The notes under the pieces were generated by a model, which worked only from the letters and a program-made list of their open reading frames with translations, did not search any database and was not told where the DNA came from. Position numbers and translations under genes: made by a program. From Aquanectria penicillioides (taxonomy: Eukaryota > Ascomycota > Sordariomycetes > Hypocreales > Nectriaceae), in NCBI GenBank assembly GCA_003415625.1, contig PYIU01000003.1, positions 2,914,001-2,978,000 on the forward strand: a stretch of DNA of 64,000 bases, in the 5' to 3' direction. Below are positions 1-12,923 of this stretch, in pieces. Position 1 is the first letter of the stretch. Each line of letters begins with the position of its first letter.

Positions 1-2914
1 AGATTCCCCCAGAAAGAACATCTGAGATCCTCGATTGTCCCATTTATTGTCATCTATAACCCTTTCCCTGAACCTTCCCATCCCACAGTTTCTCCATGAA
101 ATTGTCTGGGGTCCATAGTTTACACACCCCGCAGCCCGTCTGAATCTGGGGTTTACCATGGGGAGGAGGCCACTATCTCCTCCTAGTGATAGTCCGAAAG
201 AACCCAAAGCCACCCTCCACTTCCTAGAATTCAGGCTCAATCAGGTTACAACCACATCCATCAAAGATCCAATTACGTGGAACCATGCAGTATAGCACTG
301 TTTAGGTGTATACGCGAGCAGGCACCAAGACAAGGGGCTCACCACTGTGGGACACCGCCATCATGTGCGGCGCAACCACTTTCATGGCGGACTTATGGTT
401 CAAAGAAAACAAACTTCAAACTCGCCCTAACCTTCATTTACAGATTCTCAGTTCGCTCACGCGAGCTATAGCGCCGGCCTCTCATTGTCTCCGTGTCTCG
501 AACCCGCCTCCGCAAGCCCGTCTGTGCCATGCTAGAGGTCTGGCGCCGTGTCAAGGCTGGTACGGTGCGCCATCAACAGCCCGGGGGAGCCGCAGCCCCA
601 CTTCGGAGCCGCAACAATTGCGGACGCAGATCCCTGATCCGCAGCTAGGCTGTCTGGGTCTGGAATGAGCAATTCACTGTCTCAAGTCTCGAGCTTCGGC
701 CATTTTGGCGGGTGACTCCTATCCTAGTCCCATGATGAAAATGACGATGGTAGTGATGGGGAAAGAGAACAAATATGATGCATCAAAGGTGCATTCCAGG
801 GGTATACAGTACCAACCTCCCAGTCAGCGGCTGCGTATGTTGCTGCTTCTGCTGCGGCTGCCGCTTGCTTGTGTGGAGTTTCCAGGGAGACAAGCTTCGC
901 GATGTCCGCCATCCGCCCCCGTGGTCGTTTACTCCAAAATATCCACCATAGTTGCCCCGAGTCGCGTCCCCTCTCGTGCCTTGTCCTTACATAGTATGAC
1001 TACGGCTCCGTCCTGACACAATTTCGACATACTGCTTCCATGATTATTGAGGAAGTCTGCGGTGAGCGCTCCACGATGGGGTTTAGCGCATTTGATCCCA
1101 ACGTTTCCGCAGCCTCCCATATGTAATCCGCAGTAAAAAAACACAATGAAACTGTCGCAAAACAACAATTTCATGGGTAATTCTTTTTTTATAGAAACCC
1201 CCACACGATGTGAATAGAGTACTGCGACCGCATTCACATCTGCGGATTGTGGGGGATACACCGCGCAGAAGCTGAGATTGGGTCCTTTCTCCTCACGAGA
1301 ACGGCCCGGGGAAGACGTGTGACCAACAAGACCCCAACAACCTCCCCGCATGGCACCAGAATCGCAATGCATCGTCACCGGCCTCGTCCCGGGCTCGTAG
1401 ACCCCGGTCCATGCCCTGATGCAGTCACTGACGCCTCAGCCCCAGCTCTGGGAGCGAAATCCTTGAACAATTTGACTTTCACTTGGCGGCATGCGGTTTT
1501 CCACCGTGACCTGTGGTTTCCCTTCTTGCCATTTCTAGCCACGAATATTCAGCATTCACTGCGACTTTTCGTGCATAGCCAGGTGAGCAATAAGCTGCGT
1601 CCCGGCAGGCAATTGGAGTATGTTCCTGGAAACTTTGCGCCTCTGCGGAGAGCCTTTGTTGTTTGGGTTCGAAGGAACCTTCAATCCGATGGAGCTTGTC
1701 AGTGCGCGTGCCAAACTTCCGAGCGCGTCCTTGGTGCTCAAATCAGGAATACGATCTTGCAGACAAGGTACCGAGGTAGCCAAATTTTGCTTGTCAAGGG
1801 TGTGATGCCCGAGTATGTCGCGTAGTCGCACATCAATTTTGCATGAGACGCCCACCCAACAGGCGCAGATTGACGCCCTCATGGAGTTGACCAGAAGCAA
1901 CGGAACCTGGCCGAATGCATGGCCGCAGCAGCGATTTCGGGTCGGGACCCCTTTCCCGTTTAGTGCTGCATCGGTTGGTTTTTTTTTTTTTCACACCTTG
2001 AAGGGACGAGAATGTGCCGGAGAATTGGTGCAGGAGTAGCGCCCGAATTGGGCCTCAAGGTGTGTGTGATGGTGCATGCAATCAATCCTTCATGACTGAC
2101 CAAATGCCACCGCTTGAGGGAAAGGTCAACCAAACCCCAACGGCGGACGTAATTAATTGGCGTAAGGGTTGTGAGCAATTAACGGCGAGCTGCGACGATC
2201 TCGAACGATTTCATGCCAGAGCGTGGGTGAGGGAGGGTTCGGGGAGGGTCCGGGGTGTGCTTAAAGGATCCAGTCAGAGCGGCCCCACGTAACCGAGGAA
2301 GTGAATTGGAGGTGACCGAGTAGCGTGGTTAAGGTGTGCTCGGTCAGCTAAAATCGTCCTCCTCATTGGTCTCTGGCCCTGGCGCTTGTCCGCTTTCGGC
2401 AACTTCCATCGATCCGAGATATGCCACCACGTGGTCGTCCGCTAAAAGGTGGGTCTTCTGTAGTCGTCAATGACGCACCTTGTTAGTTGGGATACATCCG
2501 ATACATCAAGTAGCAAACTGCACAGCGAGCGAAAGAGTGTCGGATGGTTCTCGACCAGGTACTGTCCCTCGTCTCCCCAGTTTCTGGGTTTTCCAGATCA
2601 GTGGGCCAGGGGGGAAAAGGCGGAGGCGTTCGGTACGTTTGAAGGGGGGGGAGGAGTTGGGGAGGGGAATCTGGGGAAGTTGCCAAGGAATTGCTGAACT
2701 CCCGGTGTCCAAGCTCAACCATGGAGAAACTCAGCAAGTCCATGCTAAGTAGTAAATCCCATCTGTAGATCACTTGACAAACCACTTGGTTCCTGTGCTC
2801 GAAAGAAAAACCCTCCCAAAAGAGAAGGAAAGAAAAACACATCAATAATACATATTGTCGCAAAGCCATACTGAATCTCACGTACCTGTTCTTTCAGTTT
2901 CTCCCATGCACTCT
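1..2914. other. Intergenic, no gene recognised
   Basis: I see no open frame here with a recognisable domain or a believable exon chain. The open frames are short, overlap on both strands and have compositions typical of non-coding DNA. The stretch 2640-2700 is G-rich and 1978-1992 is a T run. It may contain the 3' flank of the SET-domain gene (ends 2915) and a gene lost off the left edge. Confidence 0.5.
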
Positions 2915-4470
2915 CTAGCACACTAGACTCAACCCCCTAAGTGCGAGCGCTGCTTGGATACACTCCTCTCTCACCTGGCCCGACCGGCGTAACGGCTCTA
3001 GGTGATCATGGGAAAAGTCGGAGCCGAGGCGTGTTAACTGCGTTGACACCAACTCGTGCAAAACAGCAACCGCTCGGAGCCTAAAAACTTGCTGGAGGGG
3101 GTGTCCCTCAATGAGTTTTTCGAAGTCGCGTGCTCGATCTGTCACATCTTCCTCCTGCCACAGCAATCTCAGCTGACGTTCCCCATCTGTGCTCTGTAGA
3201 AGCCGAAATTCGAGGCCATCTTCTTCGTTGAGAACCATGAGGTACGCGAACGGACTTGACCATTCCGACTTGTCATCTACCCGAGAGAGCTCCAATGTTG
3301 GTGTGCCCTCAAAGATGTGGAGTTTGGCCTTTCCAAGCGGATCGTCCGGGATAGCATCCAGGGGAAGTACTAGTTTATGCGAGGCGGAGTCGAGATCGAT
3401 GAAGCCGTAACTGAAGAGCATCTCGGCAGCCGACTTCGCCTCGCCGTAGGTGATGGACACCTCCTCCCCACCTGCCACCTCCACGCCGGGCCGCAGGTTT
3501 AGCACGACGCCATCCTGGTCATCCTCATCGTAGTAAGCTGTCGGGCAGTGTGAGTGGTTGACCATGTCAAGTCCAGGAACCATGGCGTCTCCAGCTCGGG
3601 GAAGTTCCAGGCTTCGAGATCGGTACCAAGCATCAGCCAAGATCCAGTCCTGGATAGTTGCCGTTTCCTTCTCCCAAAGCAGAAAATTCCAGAACGACAA
3701 TCCCGAGGACTTTTCGCGCAGCTCATCAAACTCTCCAGTAAGCATGGCCAGCTTAGCCTCCAATGCGGTCTGTTGCCTTTGGTTAGTTTCCTTTTGTCCA
3801 CTTCCCCAGATCATCCCCAGCCTTCACATATCCACCATGGGGTAGTTGCGGTTCCGCAACCGAAAAGGCTTAGGCAAATTCAGAAACTTGGGGACGAATT
3901 CTCACCTCCAAGGAAGTGCCTTGCAGCAAAGCTCGCTCATCTTCCGTCCACATGGTGGGAACGGGCACTGGGCGTGGGAGGAACTTGACGTATTCGGTCC
4001 AAGGCGTTGGGGCACATCCTCTGGAACCGACATGGCTGCGGTTTGGCGCGATAAGATGTGCCAGGAGATACAGTAAGATTTCGTAGCGGGTCGACTTGAG
4101 TGGGTGTTAGCGAGTTTACCGATGCCCCATTGATATGCGGTGCCGCTGTGTTGGGTCGTACCTGACGGCCGGCAGTCTCGAGTAGTTGGCGGAAGTTTTG
4201 GTCGATGTTTGCATATTCCTTAACGGTGGCTGCCGACAGGACTAGGTCGCGGGGGATTCGCAGCAGCAAGTTCGGATTCTCGCCGACGTCTCCATTTCCC
4301 TCTCCGCTGGCGTCTGCCGCTGCAGTCGGTGCCGTCTTCAGGTTTCCTTCTGCCACTAGACCGAGTCCCTTTCCTTGCGTCTCGGCAAGCTGGGTGCGGG
4401 TGAATTGCACATCGTTGATGAGTGCCCAGGCGGGAAAGGCATCAATTGGTAATGTAGAGGTCGATGACAT
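2915..4470 (-). CDS. SET-domain protein lysine methyltransferase (LSMT/SETD type)
   Basis: Three exons, 4470-4162, 4094-3906 and 3769-2915, join in phase 0 to give about 450 residues. Both introns have GT/AG ends. Visible SET landmarks are the G-K-G-L-G loop near residue 33, the cofactor-site motif NHSHCP near residue 237, and ITYGEAKSAAEMLFSYGF around residues 275-295, which corresponds to the catalytic Y and the YGF knot. The C-terminal 150 residues fit the helical substrate-binding domain that follows SET in Rubisco LSMT, SETD3 and yeast Rkm proteins. Family knowledge says such enzymes transfer methyl groups from SAM to lysines of ribosomal or other non-histone proteins; the substrate here is unknown. 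The start was chosen as the first ATG upstream of the GxG loop. It is divergent from the GTPase gene beginning at 5577. Confidence 0.85.
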
Positions 4471-5576
4471 GATGGAATCGGAGGCAAGCTGGGGAAAATG
4501 ATGAGCGAGGGCTTTTAAAAGAGAATCTAATCGTCTTGTCAAGCTCAGGCTGACCTTGGTTGGAGATTGATGTCCGGGTGTTATGCAGCTCTGGTCAGTT
4601 GTGAGGCCTTTTCGTGGGAATAACTGGGGTAGGCTCGAGGGGACATCGATATCCGGAGTCGCAAGAGCGGAATGACCCACTGAAATCAGCCTCTCACAGG
4701 GGAGTTTCAACGGTTAAGCTGTCCCGCGCTGGAGCTCATAGCCGAGGACGAATCGCATAATCATCCTTATGCCGAGCACCAGTTGTGTAACCGTGTGCAC
4801 GGAGATCTTCAGCGCCTTAGCCGAGGGCTTGGGTTGAAGAAACGTTCATGATATGATGTGCATTGGCATAAAACATCAGACCGCGTTTATTAGATTTACA
4901 TGGGAACTTTGCCTTTGTTTGATGGACAACAGGCTGGCAAGGCTACGCTGGACGAGGTAGTCCAGCAGCTTGACTAGGCTGAATTTACTTCCAATTATTG
5001 GCCATGAGGTAATTGATACTTCTTTTTGGGGATACAAACATCGATGATGTCTCCCATATCTGATCTTACAGGTATGTAGCTTGCCAGATGATGTAACCGC
5101 GAATGCATCACATCGTGGCATCTAAATAGTCGGTACATCAGGTCAGTAGAAGATCGGAGGCTCGGGTGCATAATCATCCGTGCTGAGTGGACCGGGAAAT
5201 CTTCGGGATCAAGCCACACATCTGAACGCACTGGACCCTTCCTAAGCAGGCGACTTTTTTTTGGGCACAACTTTGGTGGATGGTGGTCTGGTCTTACAGA
5301 AGGCCCGACAAGAAGCTTGCGACCCACTGCTAAATTTGTGCGTCAAGAGCGTTTGGTTCGATGGCATCGTCGACCGGTGTCTTGATGCTTTATCCACCCT
5401 ATCGCCTCGACCTCTGCACCAAGCCATAGCCACCACTTGCGTTTTCTTGTGTTGTTGGCCACGGCGAGTGATCTGTGTGAATCGCAGAGGCCCCTCTGCC
5501 CTCCCCCTCTCTTAGTGCAAGCTTCTTATCATCGTCTTTTGTACGCCGGGTTCAGGCCAAAGACACCACCTCCGAC
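4471..5576. promoter_or_regulatory. Divergent promoter region, SET gene / GTPase gene
   Basis: This 1.1 kb gap separates two divergently transcribed genes, so it must carry both promoters. I saw no further coding exon and no repeated element that stands out. Individual sites cannot be assigned from sequence alone. Confidence 0.5.
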
Positions 5577-7047
5577 ATGCCTCGCGATCCGCTTATTGGG
5601 CTCGTGGGCAAGCCCTCGGCAGGGAAGAGCTCTACGCTCAACAGTCTGACTGACGCCTCCTCCAAAGTTGGTTGGTACAAGGACTCTGACCGAAGCCCTT
5701 GCGGCCGGCGCTGATCGCAGTTATCCATAGGCAACTTTCCGTATGCGCCCCTCGTAAACTCCTCTCGTCCCTTTGCCGATGATTCTGCCTTTGCTTCGTA
5801 TCCCGTGCTCTAAGCATCTCGGAGCTGACTACCCCTCGTCAGATTCACCACCATTGACCCTCAGCGAGCTATTGGGTATCTCCAGATCGAGTGCGCATGC
5901 GCGCGCCACAACCTCCAAGATCGATGCAAGCCCAACTACGGCTCATGCGTCGATGGCCGTCGCTCCGTCCCCATCGAGCTTCTCGACGTCGCCGGTCTTG
6001 TCCCCGGAGCGCATCAGGGTCGTGGCCTGGGAAATAAGTTCTTGGATGATTTGCGCCATGCAGATGCGCTGATACATGTTGTCGATGTCTCAGGCACTGT
6101 TGACGCGGAGGGTAAGGAAACGAGAGGTTATGACCCATCGGTGGATATTGCATGGCTGCGGAGTGAAATAGTCGCATGGGTCCTTGGTAACCTGATGCAG
6201 CGCTGGGGTTCGATCCGTCGACGACATATGGCTGTCAAGGCCACCGCCGTGGAAACAATCCAAGCTCAGTTTTCCGGATATGGTGCTACAACCACCGTCA
6301 TCAACCGTACCCTGGACCGGAGCGGCATCAAGACGCCTCTGGAGGAATGGAGCGACGAGACTGTTGAGCATATGGTCAACTGTTTTATTGACGAAAAATT
6401 TCCGACAGTCATTGCGCTCAACAAGATTGACCATCCAGACGCTGACAAGAACATCTCCAAGATCGCAAAGCAACAGGATCCCAATTCAATCGTGCTGTGC
6501 TCCGCCATATCGGAGATCTTTCTGCGCAAGATGGCAAAACAGGGCTACATCAAATACGTTGAAGGCAGCGAGTTTGTTGATACCAAGGAGGATCTCATCG
6601 AACAAGGTGACCCAACCGGCGGTGGATTGAAGGACCTCGACGAGAAGAACCGAAATCGAATAGAGAACCTAAAGGACATGGTGCTCTACAGATTTGGGTC
6701 TACGGGCGTTAATCAAGTTCTGTCAAAGGCAGCCGAGATCTTGGGGCTTGTCCCCGTGTTTCCGGTCCGAAACACGACCACGTTTAGTTCTGGAGCCTCC
6801 GAGTCCAAGTTCGTCTTTAGAGACTGTGTGTTGGTCAAGAAGGGCTTAACCGTCGGTGATGTTGCTCGCAAAGTTATGGGCGATGCACCGATCGCGTATG
6901 TGGAAGGTGTTGGAAACATCCGAGTGTCTGAGGATGATGTCGTGTCAGTGGGGAAGAACGACGTAAGTCCCCTGCTCTCAGTTCGATGCCCTTGCCCTTC
7001 CTTCTAACAATGGATAGATTCTTTCTTTCAAGGTTGGCAGAGGTTGA
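5577..7047 (+). CDS. YLF2: Obg/YchF-class GTPase, Ylf2-like
   Basis: Four exons, 5577-5670, 5731-5740, 5843-6962 and 7018-7047, sum to 1254 nt and 417 residues. The second exon is only 10 nt, but it is required to restore the G2 region VGNFPFTTIDP that is invariant in this GTPase class. Other motifs are the P-loop [12 protein letters not shown] at residues 8-19, the G3 motif [16 protein letters not shown], and the G4 motif [12 protein letters not shown]. The C-terminal 80 residues look like a TGS domain (…[19 protein letters not shown]…). The protein belongs with the archaeal/fungal branch that includes yeast Ylf2 rather than Ola1; its cellular role is poorly known and probably ribosome-linked. 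The last exon encodes just nine residues. It is convergent with the F-box gene. Confidence 0.9.
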
Positions 7048-7444
7048 GATGTTCTTCTTAATACTAAGTGGGAACTTGGTGCTCTCATGTTTGTCAATCT
7101 CCAAAGAGGCGTCCCGAGATCTTAAAGAAGCCGACCGATCTGCCAGGCTGATGCAACTTTCCAGATCCACAATTCTTTAGCATCACCTATAGAGGATTAT
7201 AGAACCGCGCTGATATGGTCTGGTCTGGATAAAACGGTGATGGACTGCCTGGTCGCAGTCTATTGAGAGTACATGATACATACAGACCTAATTAGGGACC
7301 TACAATGGGTTGCCATCATGGCTGATAGAAAAAGACTCATCTGTGCACAAGCCATCCTCCACGCACGAATAATTGTGATGCATATAAAATACAGAAAGAA
7401 TGAACCCAATTATCCTTACCCTTGCCACAACTCGCCACTCATAC
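7048..7444. other. Convergent intergenic region
   Basis: This 0.4 kb gap lies between the 3' ends of the GTPase and F-box genes. It is AT-rich at 7260-7440 and presumably holds both polyadenylation regions. No gene is visible. Confidence 0.5.
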
Positions 7445-9683
7445 TTACTCTTCAATTGTCATGGGCCATTCTCGTGGCCGCTCTCCCCAAATCAATTCGA
7501 CTCCAGCATCGGCTGTCGACTTCCGCAACTGGTCCAGCGTGACACCTTGCACAGCCGTGGTGTATATCCTGCGAAGTTTGGTGACCTTGAGAATGGCCTG
7601 GAGGACGGAACAGAATTCGGGACCTTCGTAATGACCAGAGTTAATCTCCAGCGTTTCAAGATTCGGGAAAGTTGCAAGAAATGATGGTAGCGGTAGTTCA
7701 TTGTCGTCCTTAGGGTATGACCGGAATCGGAACTCGAAGACTCCCAGACACCGAATGGTAGAGGCGCCACGAAGCCATGCGTGCTCACGCAGGTGCTCCG
7801 CGCTTGTGGCGCCTTGTGGCGCACCAAAGGGTTCGAGTGGGAAAACGAGGTCTAGGGTATGGAGCTTCCCAGTCGTGATGGCATCACCTAGGACCTGCTG
7901 CAGCTTGTTTGGTGTTATGAGGGCTCGGCTGAGGCGCAGAGAGCGCAAATCTTCATAATGGTTATTTTCGTGGGTATCGTCGGTTGAGATAGAGGCGGGC
8001 TCCTGGTTGAGCATGTTGGATAGCATCCTGAGCCCCAAGGGGCCGTGCTCGTCATATTTCCACCGGAAATCAAAATCCACATGCTGCAAGCTGGCGCCTC
8101 GCCGGATTGAAGTTAATCGGCGGATATTCTCTGCTGTCTCGGGGTCGGAATCTGTAGAGCCGCTGACGACCACGGTCTTTAAATCTCTCCAGACAGCATC
8201 AAGCTGGCCCTCCTGTAAACCACCGGTGCCAAGTTGCACATCGCTGAGCCAAAGCTGTTCCAAGCTTGGTGTTTTGGCTGCGATGAGGAACTGCGACATG
8301 TTAGGAAGGCGGTTCCATATTGGGGGTTAGCAACCTTACAATTTCTAATCGAAGTGGGTATGGCCTGCTGTGTTCCTCAAGTCGGAGATATTTGAGCCTG
8401 GGCATGGATGGAAGCTCTAGATCAGTTCTGCTTCCATACTGAGGCAAACCAGCAACGTGTAGGGATTCCAGGTTTTCGTATGCGTTGTGAACTAGAGCTC
8501 CTAGGAGCCGGGGCTTTGTTCCAATGATTTCACGGAGAGATAGATATGTAAGTTTGCTGAACACGCGTTGGTTGGGGATTTCGACAGTTTCCTCAGTGGT
8601 ACCCCCTAAAGTGAGACGTTCTAGGTTCTTTGCCCCCTGGCAAATAGCAAGGAGTTTTGGCTGGTTTAGTCGAAAACGCATCACGTCGTCGATGTTGAGT
8701 TCCCTGACATCGTTGCCAGAATAGGACATGAGCTTTTTGAGTGCCACAATGGATGGGGCGGACCGATGTGTGTGTTTCTTGGTGAATATCAACGCTCTCC
8801 AGAGGCGCTCATTTCCACGGCTTTGCAGATATTGTCTCCAGGGTTTGCATACACCGAGACAAAGCCTGGAGTGGTCAGTTTAACCGCTTTTGGTAGACGG
8901 TTATCTATTGAGGACATACACCAAATTTGGAAAATCCAGGTAGTAAAAGATCCTCTGGACAATTTCTTGGGGGTTTTTCAAGGGGTCTCTGCGAGCATAT
9001 CGGCGATGGAAGGGCTGTCTAAGATTATAGAGCGTCTAGAAAGACATGAGGAAATGAACATGGAGACACTGGCACTATTACTTACCTGCATCTTGGGCGA
9101 CCCAGCCAGTCCATGATTCTTACCGACCTCAATCCCAGCATTGTATACATTCCACGCGAACTCGTATTTCTTCTGTAACCGCGCAATTTTGCCCAGTCGG
9201 AGATATCCCTACACATATTAGATGGATTTCATATAATTCAGGAAACGTACATGAAGTAGTCGAGGAGCTAGTTCCAGAATCCACTCCGCGTCTCTTTGGG
9301 CCCGTCCAAATTCTTCCAGCGCCTCAAATGTCGCGGCACGGTAGTCCAATGCTTGAATGTGCAAGAGATTGTCGCATTTATTAAAAGTTTTGCCCACCGA
9401 ACACTTACAATTGTACATAGCTTCGTTAAAGATTGACCCACCATCCTGGGCGACTTGTTCAAAATTCTTGCAAGTACACCGGTCCCGCTTCATTCCTCGA
9501 GCACAAGAACAAAGTCGCATTGCCTGTGGTCATATTAATGTTTGCCATAGACCAGGGAAAGAGAACTGATAGGTGATTTACCCTGGTGAATTGCTCCAGA
9601 GCGGGTTTGAAGCGTTTCGCCGCATAGTGCTGGCGAGCTTCCTGAATGATGGACTCGGCGGACTTCGGGGGTTGTGAGGACAT
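7445..9683 (-). CDS. POF3: TPR, F-box and leucine-rich-repeat protein, Pof3-like
   Basis: Seven exons, 9683-9582, 9523-9409, 9351-9251, 9208-9086, 9035-8920, 8865-8340 and 8290-7445, join without a phase error to 642 residues. Residues 1-147 form TPR-like helices (AESIIQEARQHYAAKRFKPA, then SLDYRAATFEALEEFGRAQ). An F-box follows: DPLKNPQEIVQRIFYYLDFP continuing into NLVLCLGVCKPWRQYL. The remaining 440 residues are leucine-rich repeats. This TPR/F-box/LRR order is the architecture of fission yeast Pof3, an SCF substrate adaptor for genome integrity and telomere silencing. The acceptor at 9035 was preferred over one 17 nt further on because only it puts the F-box in frame. Conservation is weaker in the LRR part, so the exact substrate is unknown. 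Confidence 0.85.
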
Positions 9684-10880
9684 GACTTTCGGGGTATTCA
9701 ACAGAAAATGATGGTATGAAAAGGTTCGGAAGTGTGGAGATAACTTTTTCCCTGGCCCGATGAGGAGCGAAAAAAAAAAACTAAAGGCTGGGGAGCATGA
9801 TATACACGGCCACAAGTCGGATTATCCGGTTCACGTTCAGGATTGTGTGGTGTTTGATTTTGCGAGCTCCCAACGGAGTCAAGAACCCCGGTTAGCGTGG
9901 TAGATTTGACACCGTCGCTAGACTGCTAGAAGTCAATACTGGTCGATCCTGCTAGTCAGGCTTCAGGGCTCTGCTTGGCGACTACAATGCCGAAAAGGCG
10001 GATGACCTAAAGCCGTAGGCGAAGCTGACCGTGAGGAAAAAGGTGAGGAAAGGAGAGGGGCTTGTCTCACTCAAGCAAACACTTCTTCCCGTCTGAGACC
10101 TTGTGCCACCAGTATTTGATTCCGCATGACCCCGAGGCGTCCTTCGAGCTGCCTTCACGGCGCGATTTTTAACTTGATGGCCGGGCGATGTTGGATGACG
10201 CGTGACGCTGGGATTCAGCAGCTAATAAACCGTTGTGTGTGCGAAGTGGGAATGGGCGCCAACGACAAGTACAGAAGATGATCGCCACGGACCGCAAGTC
10301 ACCGAGCCCCGCTTTCATGAATGTGGTACCAATATACTACAACGCCCTCAGAGCGTGACTTTGCTTTTGATTGACATTGATAATATTGGCTTGACCTCGA
10401 GTATTCCTCTAATCTTAGGGGAATTTGCCATTTCCTTCTTTCTCTCACAATTTTCTTTGGCCGTTGTTCAGAATGGCGCCCCGTTTCAATGACGCTGGAT
10501 CAACAAGTTGGACGCTGATCTCGACTCGTGAAAATCCAAGGGATAGAATCCACGACGGCCCATCGAGGTCCTCAAAGCATCCTGAGAAATTCCCTTGCTG
10601 AACCCGTGCATTTAAGTTGATGTGATTGCTACAAACCTGTCTCTGTTACGGGATTCATCCTGTGCATTCCGCTGGTTTTCATACTCACACTGCCCCCTAA
10701 CACGGACCAAGATCAAAATTCTACCTTCGAACTGGGACAGGTGGCCGAGAAAACAGATGGACACATGATTCGACATTTCGCAATTCTAGGGTTAATTTTC
10801 CAATGAATCGAACATTGATGAGGTTTGAACTAATGAGACCGATTGGCATGGGTTGATTGCTTGTCCTTGCTGTCTTAATA
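9684..10880. other. Intergenic, F-box gene promoter and downstream flank of ADC lyase gene
   Basis: This 1.2 kb stretch has no credible exon. It includes an A run at 9771-9780. It should contain the promoter of the Pof3-like gene and the 3' flank of the lyase gene. Nothing else is recognised. Confidence 0.45.
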
Positions 10881-11765
10881 TTACGGTTTTGGCCCATTAA
10901 GAGCGATCTTGGCCCAGATGAATCCCCTGACGCCGTTACTGAGCCAGCATTCTTCTCCATCCACAATGGACTCGACTTTGACATCCTGCTCTCTAGCAAG
11001 CTCACTTAAGAACATTTCTTGTCAGCTAGTCTTAGATATTGATGGAAAATGTCCTTACTTTTCTAGTGCCCAACGCCGGGATGTCCCGTCTTGACCACCA
11101 CTTCCATCGTCCCAACTGAACTTGGTAGCAACAGACGGTGTGACCCAATGGCCATCCCTCCAAAAATACGGCGTAGTAGCTGTACCTTCCATCACAGACC
11201 CATCGTCTTTGTTGATTATAAGAGCTTCCTTCTGGTCTGTTAAGCTGATGTTCGCTCTTTGTCGAGCCTCATCATACATGGCCCTCTTTGTGGTCTTGAA
11301 GTGCGTAAACTCAGATCTAGGTGTTTGGACATAGTCCACGAACAATGCAAATGGTGTGTCTCTTCTTGGATCCCCTTCGAAATTAGGAGATGAGGGTGGG
11401 GGAAGTCGCTTCGGAAACATATTTTCCATAGGCAGAGCGGGTGTGCTATACTTCTCACACTTGAGCTCACCTTCACGAGAGACCAGGATTCTGACTCGCA
11501 ATGAACTTGCTTGAGACGACCCGACTGTATCTTGAGCTAGTTGTTCCACATTCTCCAGCCCCTTTTCACCGGACAACACATCGATGGCTGGCTGCCATTT
11601 CCAATGAGTAGCAGCCCTCAGCATTCTGTCGCGGTGAAAATCTAGCATATAGAATGGTGACTTATGTTTGAGGTTCCATCCCTCGCCGGAGAGGCCTTTA
11701 TTCGGAGCCTCTGGGAGCTGAGGGTCGTATCTAAGCGATGTAAATAGGAAGAAGTTGTCGCTCAT
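10881..11765 (-). CDS. ABZ2: Aminodeoxychorismate lyase, PLP class IV
   Basis: Two exons, 11765-11059 and 11004-10881, encode 276 residues. The fold-type IV signature is visible: HFKTTKRAMYDEAR holds the likely PLP lysine, and SVMEGTATTPYFWRDGHWVTP is the conserved glutamate-containing segment. The C-terminal exon ends in ESIVDGEECWLSNGVRGFIW, typical of fungal Abz2. The enzyme converts 4-amino-4-deoxychorismate to p-aminobenzoate and pyruvate in folate synthesis. The intron starts GTAAGG, has a GCTGAC branch site and ends TTCTTAAG, and joining creates an Asn codon across the junction. A branched-chain-type aminotransferase is the alternative, but the small size and the lack of BCAT motifs favour the lyase. 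Confidence 0.85.
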
Positions 11766-12923
11766 GTTGACGGATATCGAAGCCGAGAGCTAATAAGTGC
11801 CGCCGGAATTCACGGTTGTGAGGGGGGCGGAGCTGGCGGATCGGCAAGGTCTCCGGTAAAGTCCCGACGGGGTCGGGATTAGTCACGTTGAGCGAATCAG
11901 TGTGATGGCAAAATGAATGACCCCCTAAACAGACATCATGGTGATGATGCAACTAAACCACGTGCTTTCTTGGAGAATGGGAAATTGCGATTGGAGCATT
12001 GGGAACAGTTGAAAGGCGACGCAGACTTGTCTTTGAAGGGGTGGGCAGTCGGAGAATCAACAGCAACAGCGTGAGAGTTTCTCCATTCCCAATTCCGACT
12101 TGGAATTTGTGCATTTCGAGAAATCTGCCTGTGATCAGATAGCTATCGGTATTGTGGCCGATTCATAATTTTTCTTTCTTTTTAGGCATGTACATGATAT
12201 TGTGCATATGCGAGTCTTGCTATGCAATTGACCTCCCATCTGGCTCAATTGATATGGGTTCGCCATGGCTTCAAGACCAGTCCAGTAGTTGAGCGGCACA
12301 TTAAAGGACCCCGCAACAAAAGTCACATCATTCCACTTTGAAATCGGCAGACTGACGAATATCGATGGACGTCAGGGACGGCAAGGGCCGTGGGCGGTAA
12401 GGAAACGCAATGGCCATGGCCAGCCTATCAGAGACGCCTGGTCATCAGGCCCTCGCTAGTTCGCGGGCTGGAGGATACAACGGATGCCAAAGATGAAGCA
12501 GAAGTGGAATTCCACAACCGCCGAGCCGTTCAAGTTCCAGTGTTGACAGGACGATTGCTCCATGCATGTCCATGCAGTTCCACGTCAGGCGAGTGGGTTC
12601 ATCTAGCAGTGCATGCCCCAGTGGATGGGAGGCCCCCAGAGAGCCCCCCCAGCGGGTGTTCCGTGGTGCGTGTTATAGCGGCTTCGCCCGAGTGCCTCAG
12701 GCATGGTCGGAAAAACTTTCAGTGGATACCCGGCCGGCTTGCTGGCGCGCCAAATTTCAAACAAGGCCGTCAGTTTTTTTTGCGCGTGCCCAGCTCGTCG
12801 CAGCCATTCCCGCGCCCCTACATCATCGAATCCTCGACTGGCAAATTGCTACAACCTGCCTCGACGGCCTCGATTCAATCCTCTCCTCCCGCCGGTCCCG
12901 TTAAACCCCAGATAAGCCTCGTC
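11766..12923. promoter_or_regulatory. Divergent promoter region, ADC lyase / TOM70
   Basis: This gap carries the promoters of the divergent lyase and TOM70 genes. The frame of TOM70 stays open upstream to about 12390 but has no in-frame ATG before 12924, so I treat that part as leader. A T run lies at 12774-12782. Confidence 0.5.

Noticed and set aside
12390..12923. Possible N-terminal extension of Tom70, frame open upstream
   Set aside because: It has no in-frame ATG and an unrelated composition; the ATG at 12924 gives the normal Tom70 anchor.
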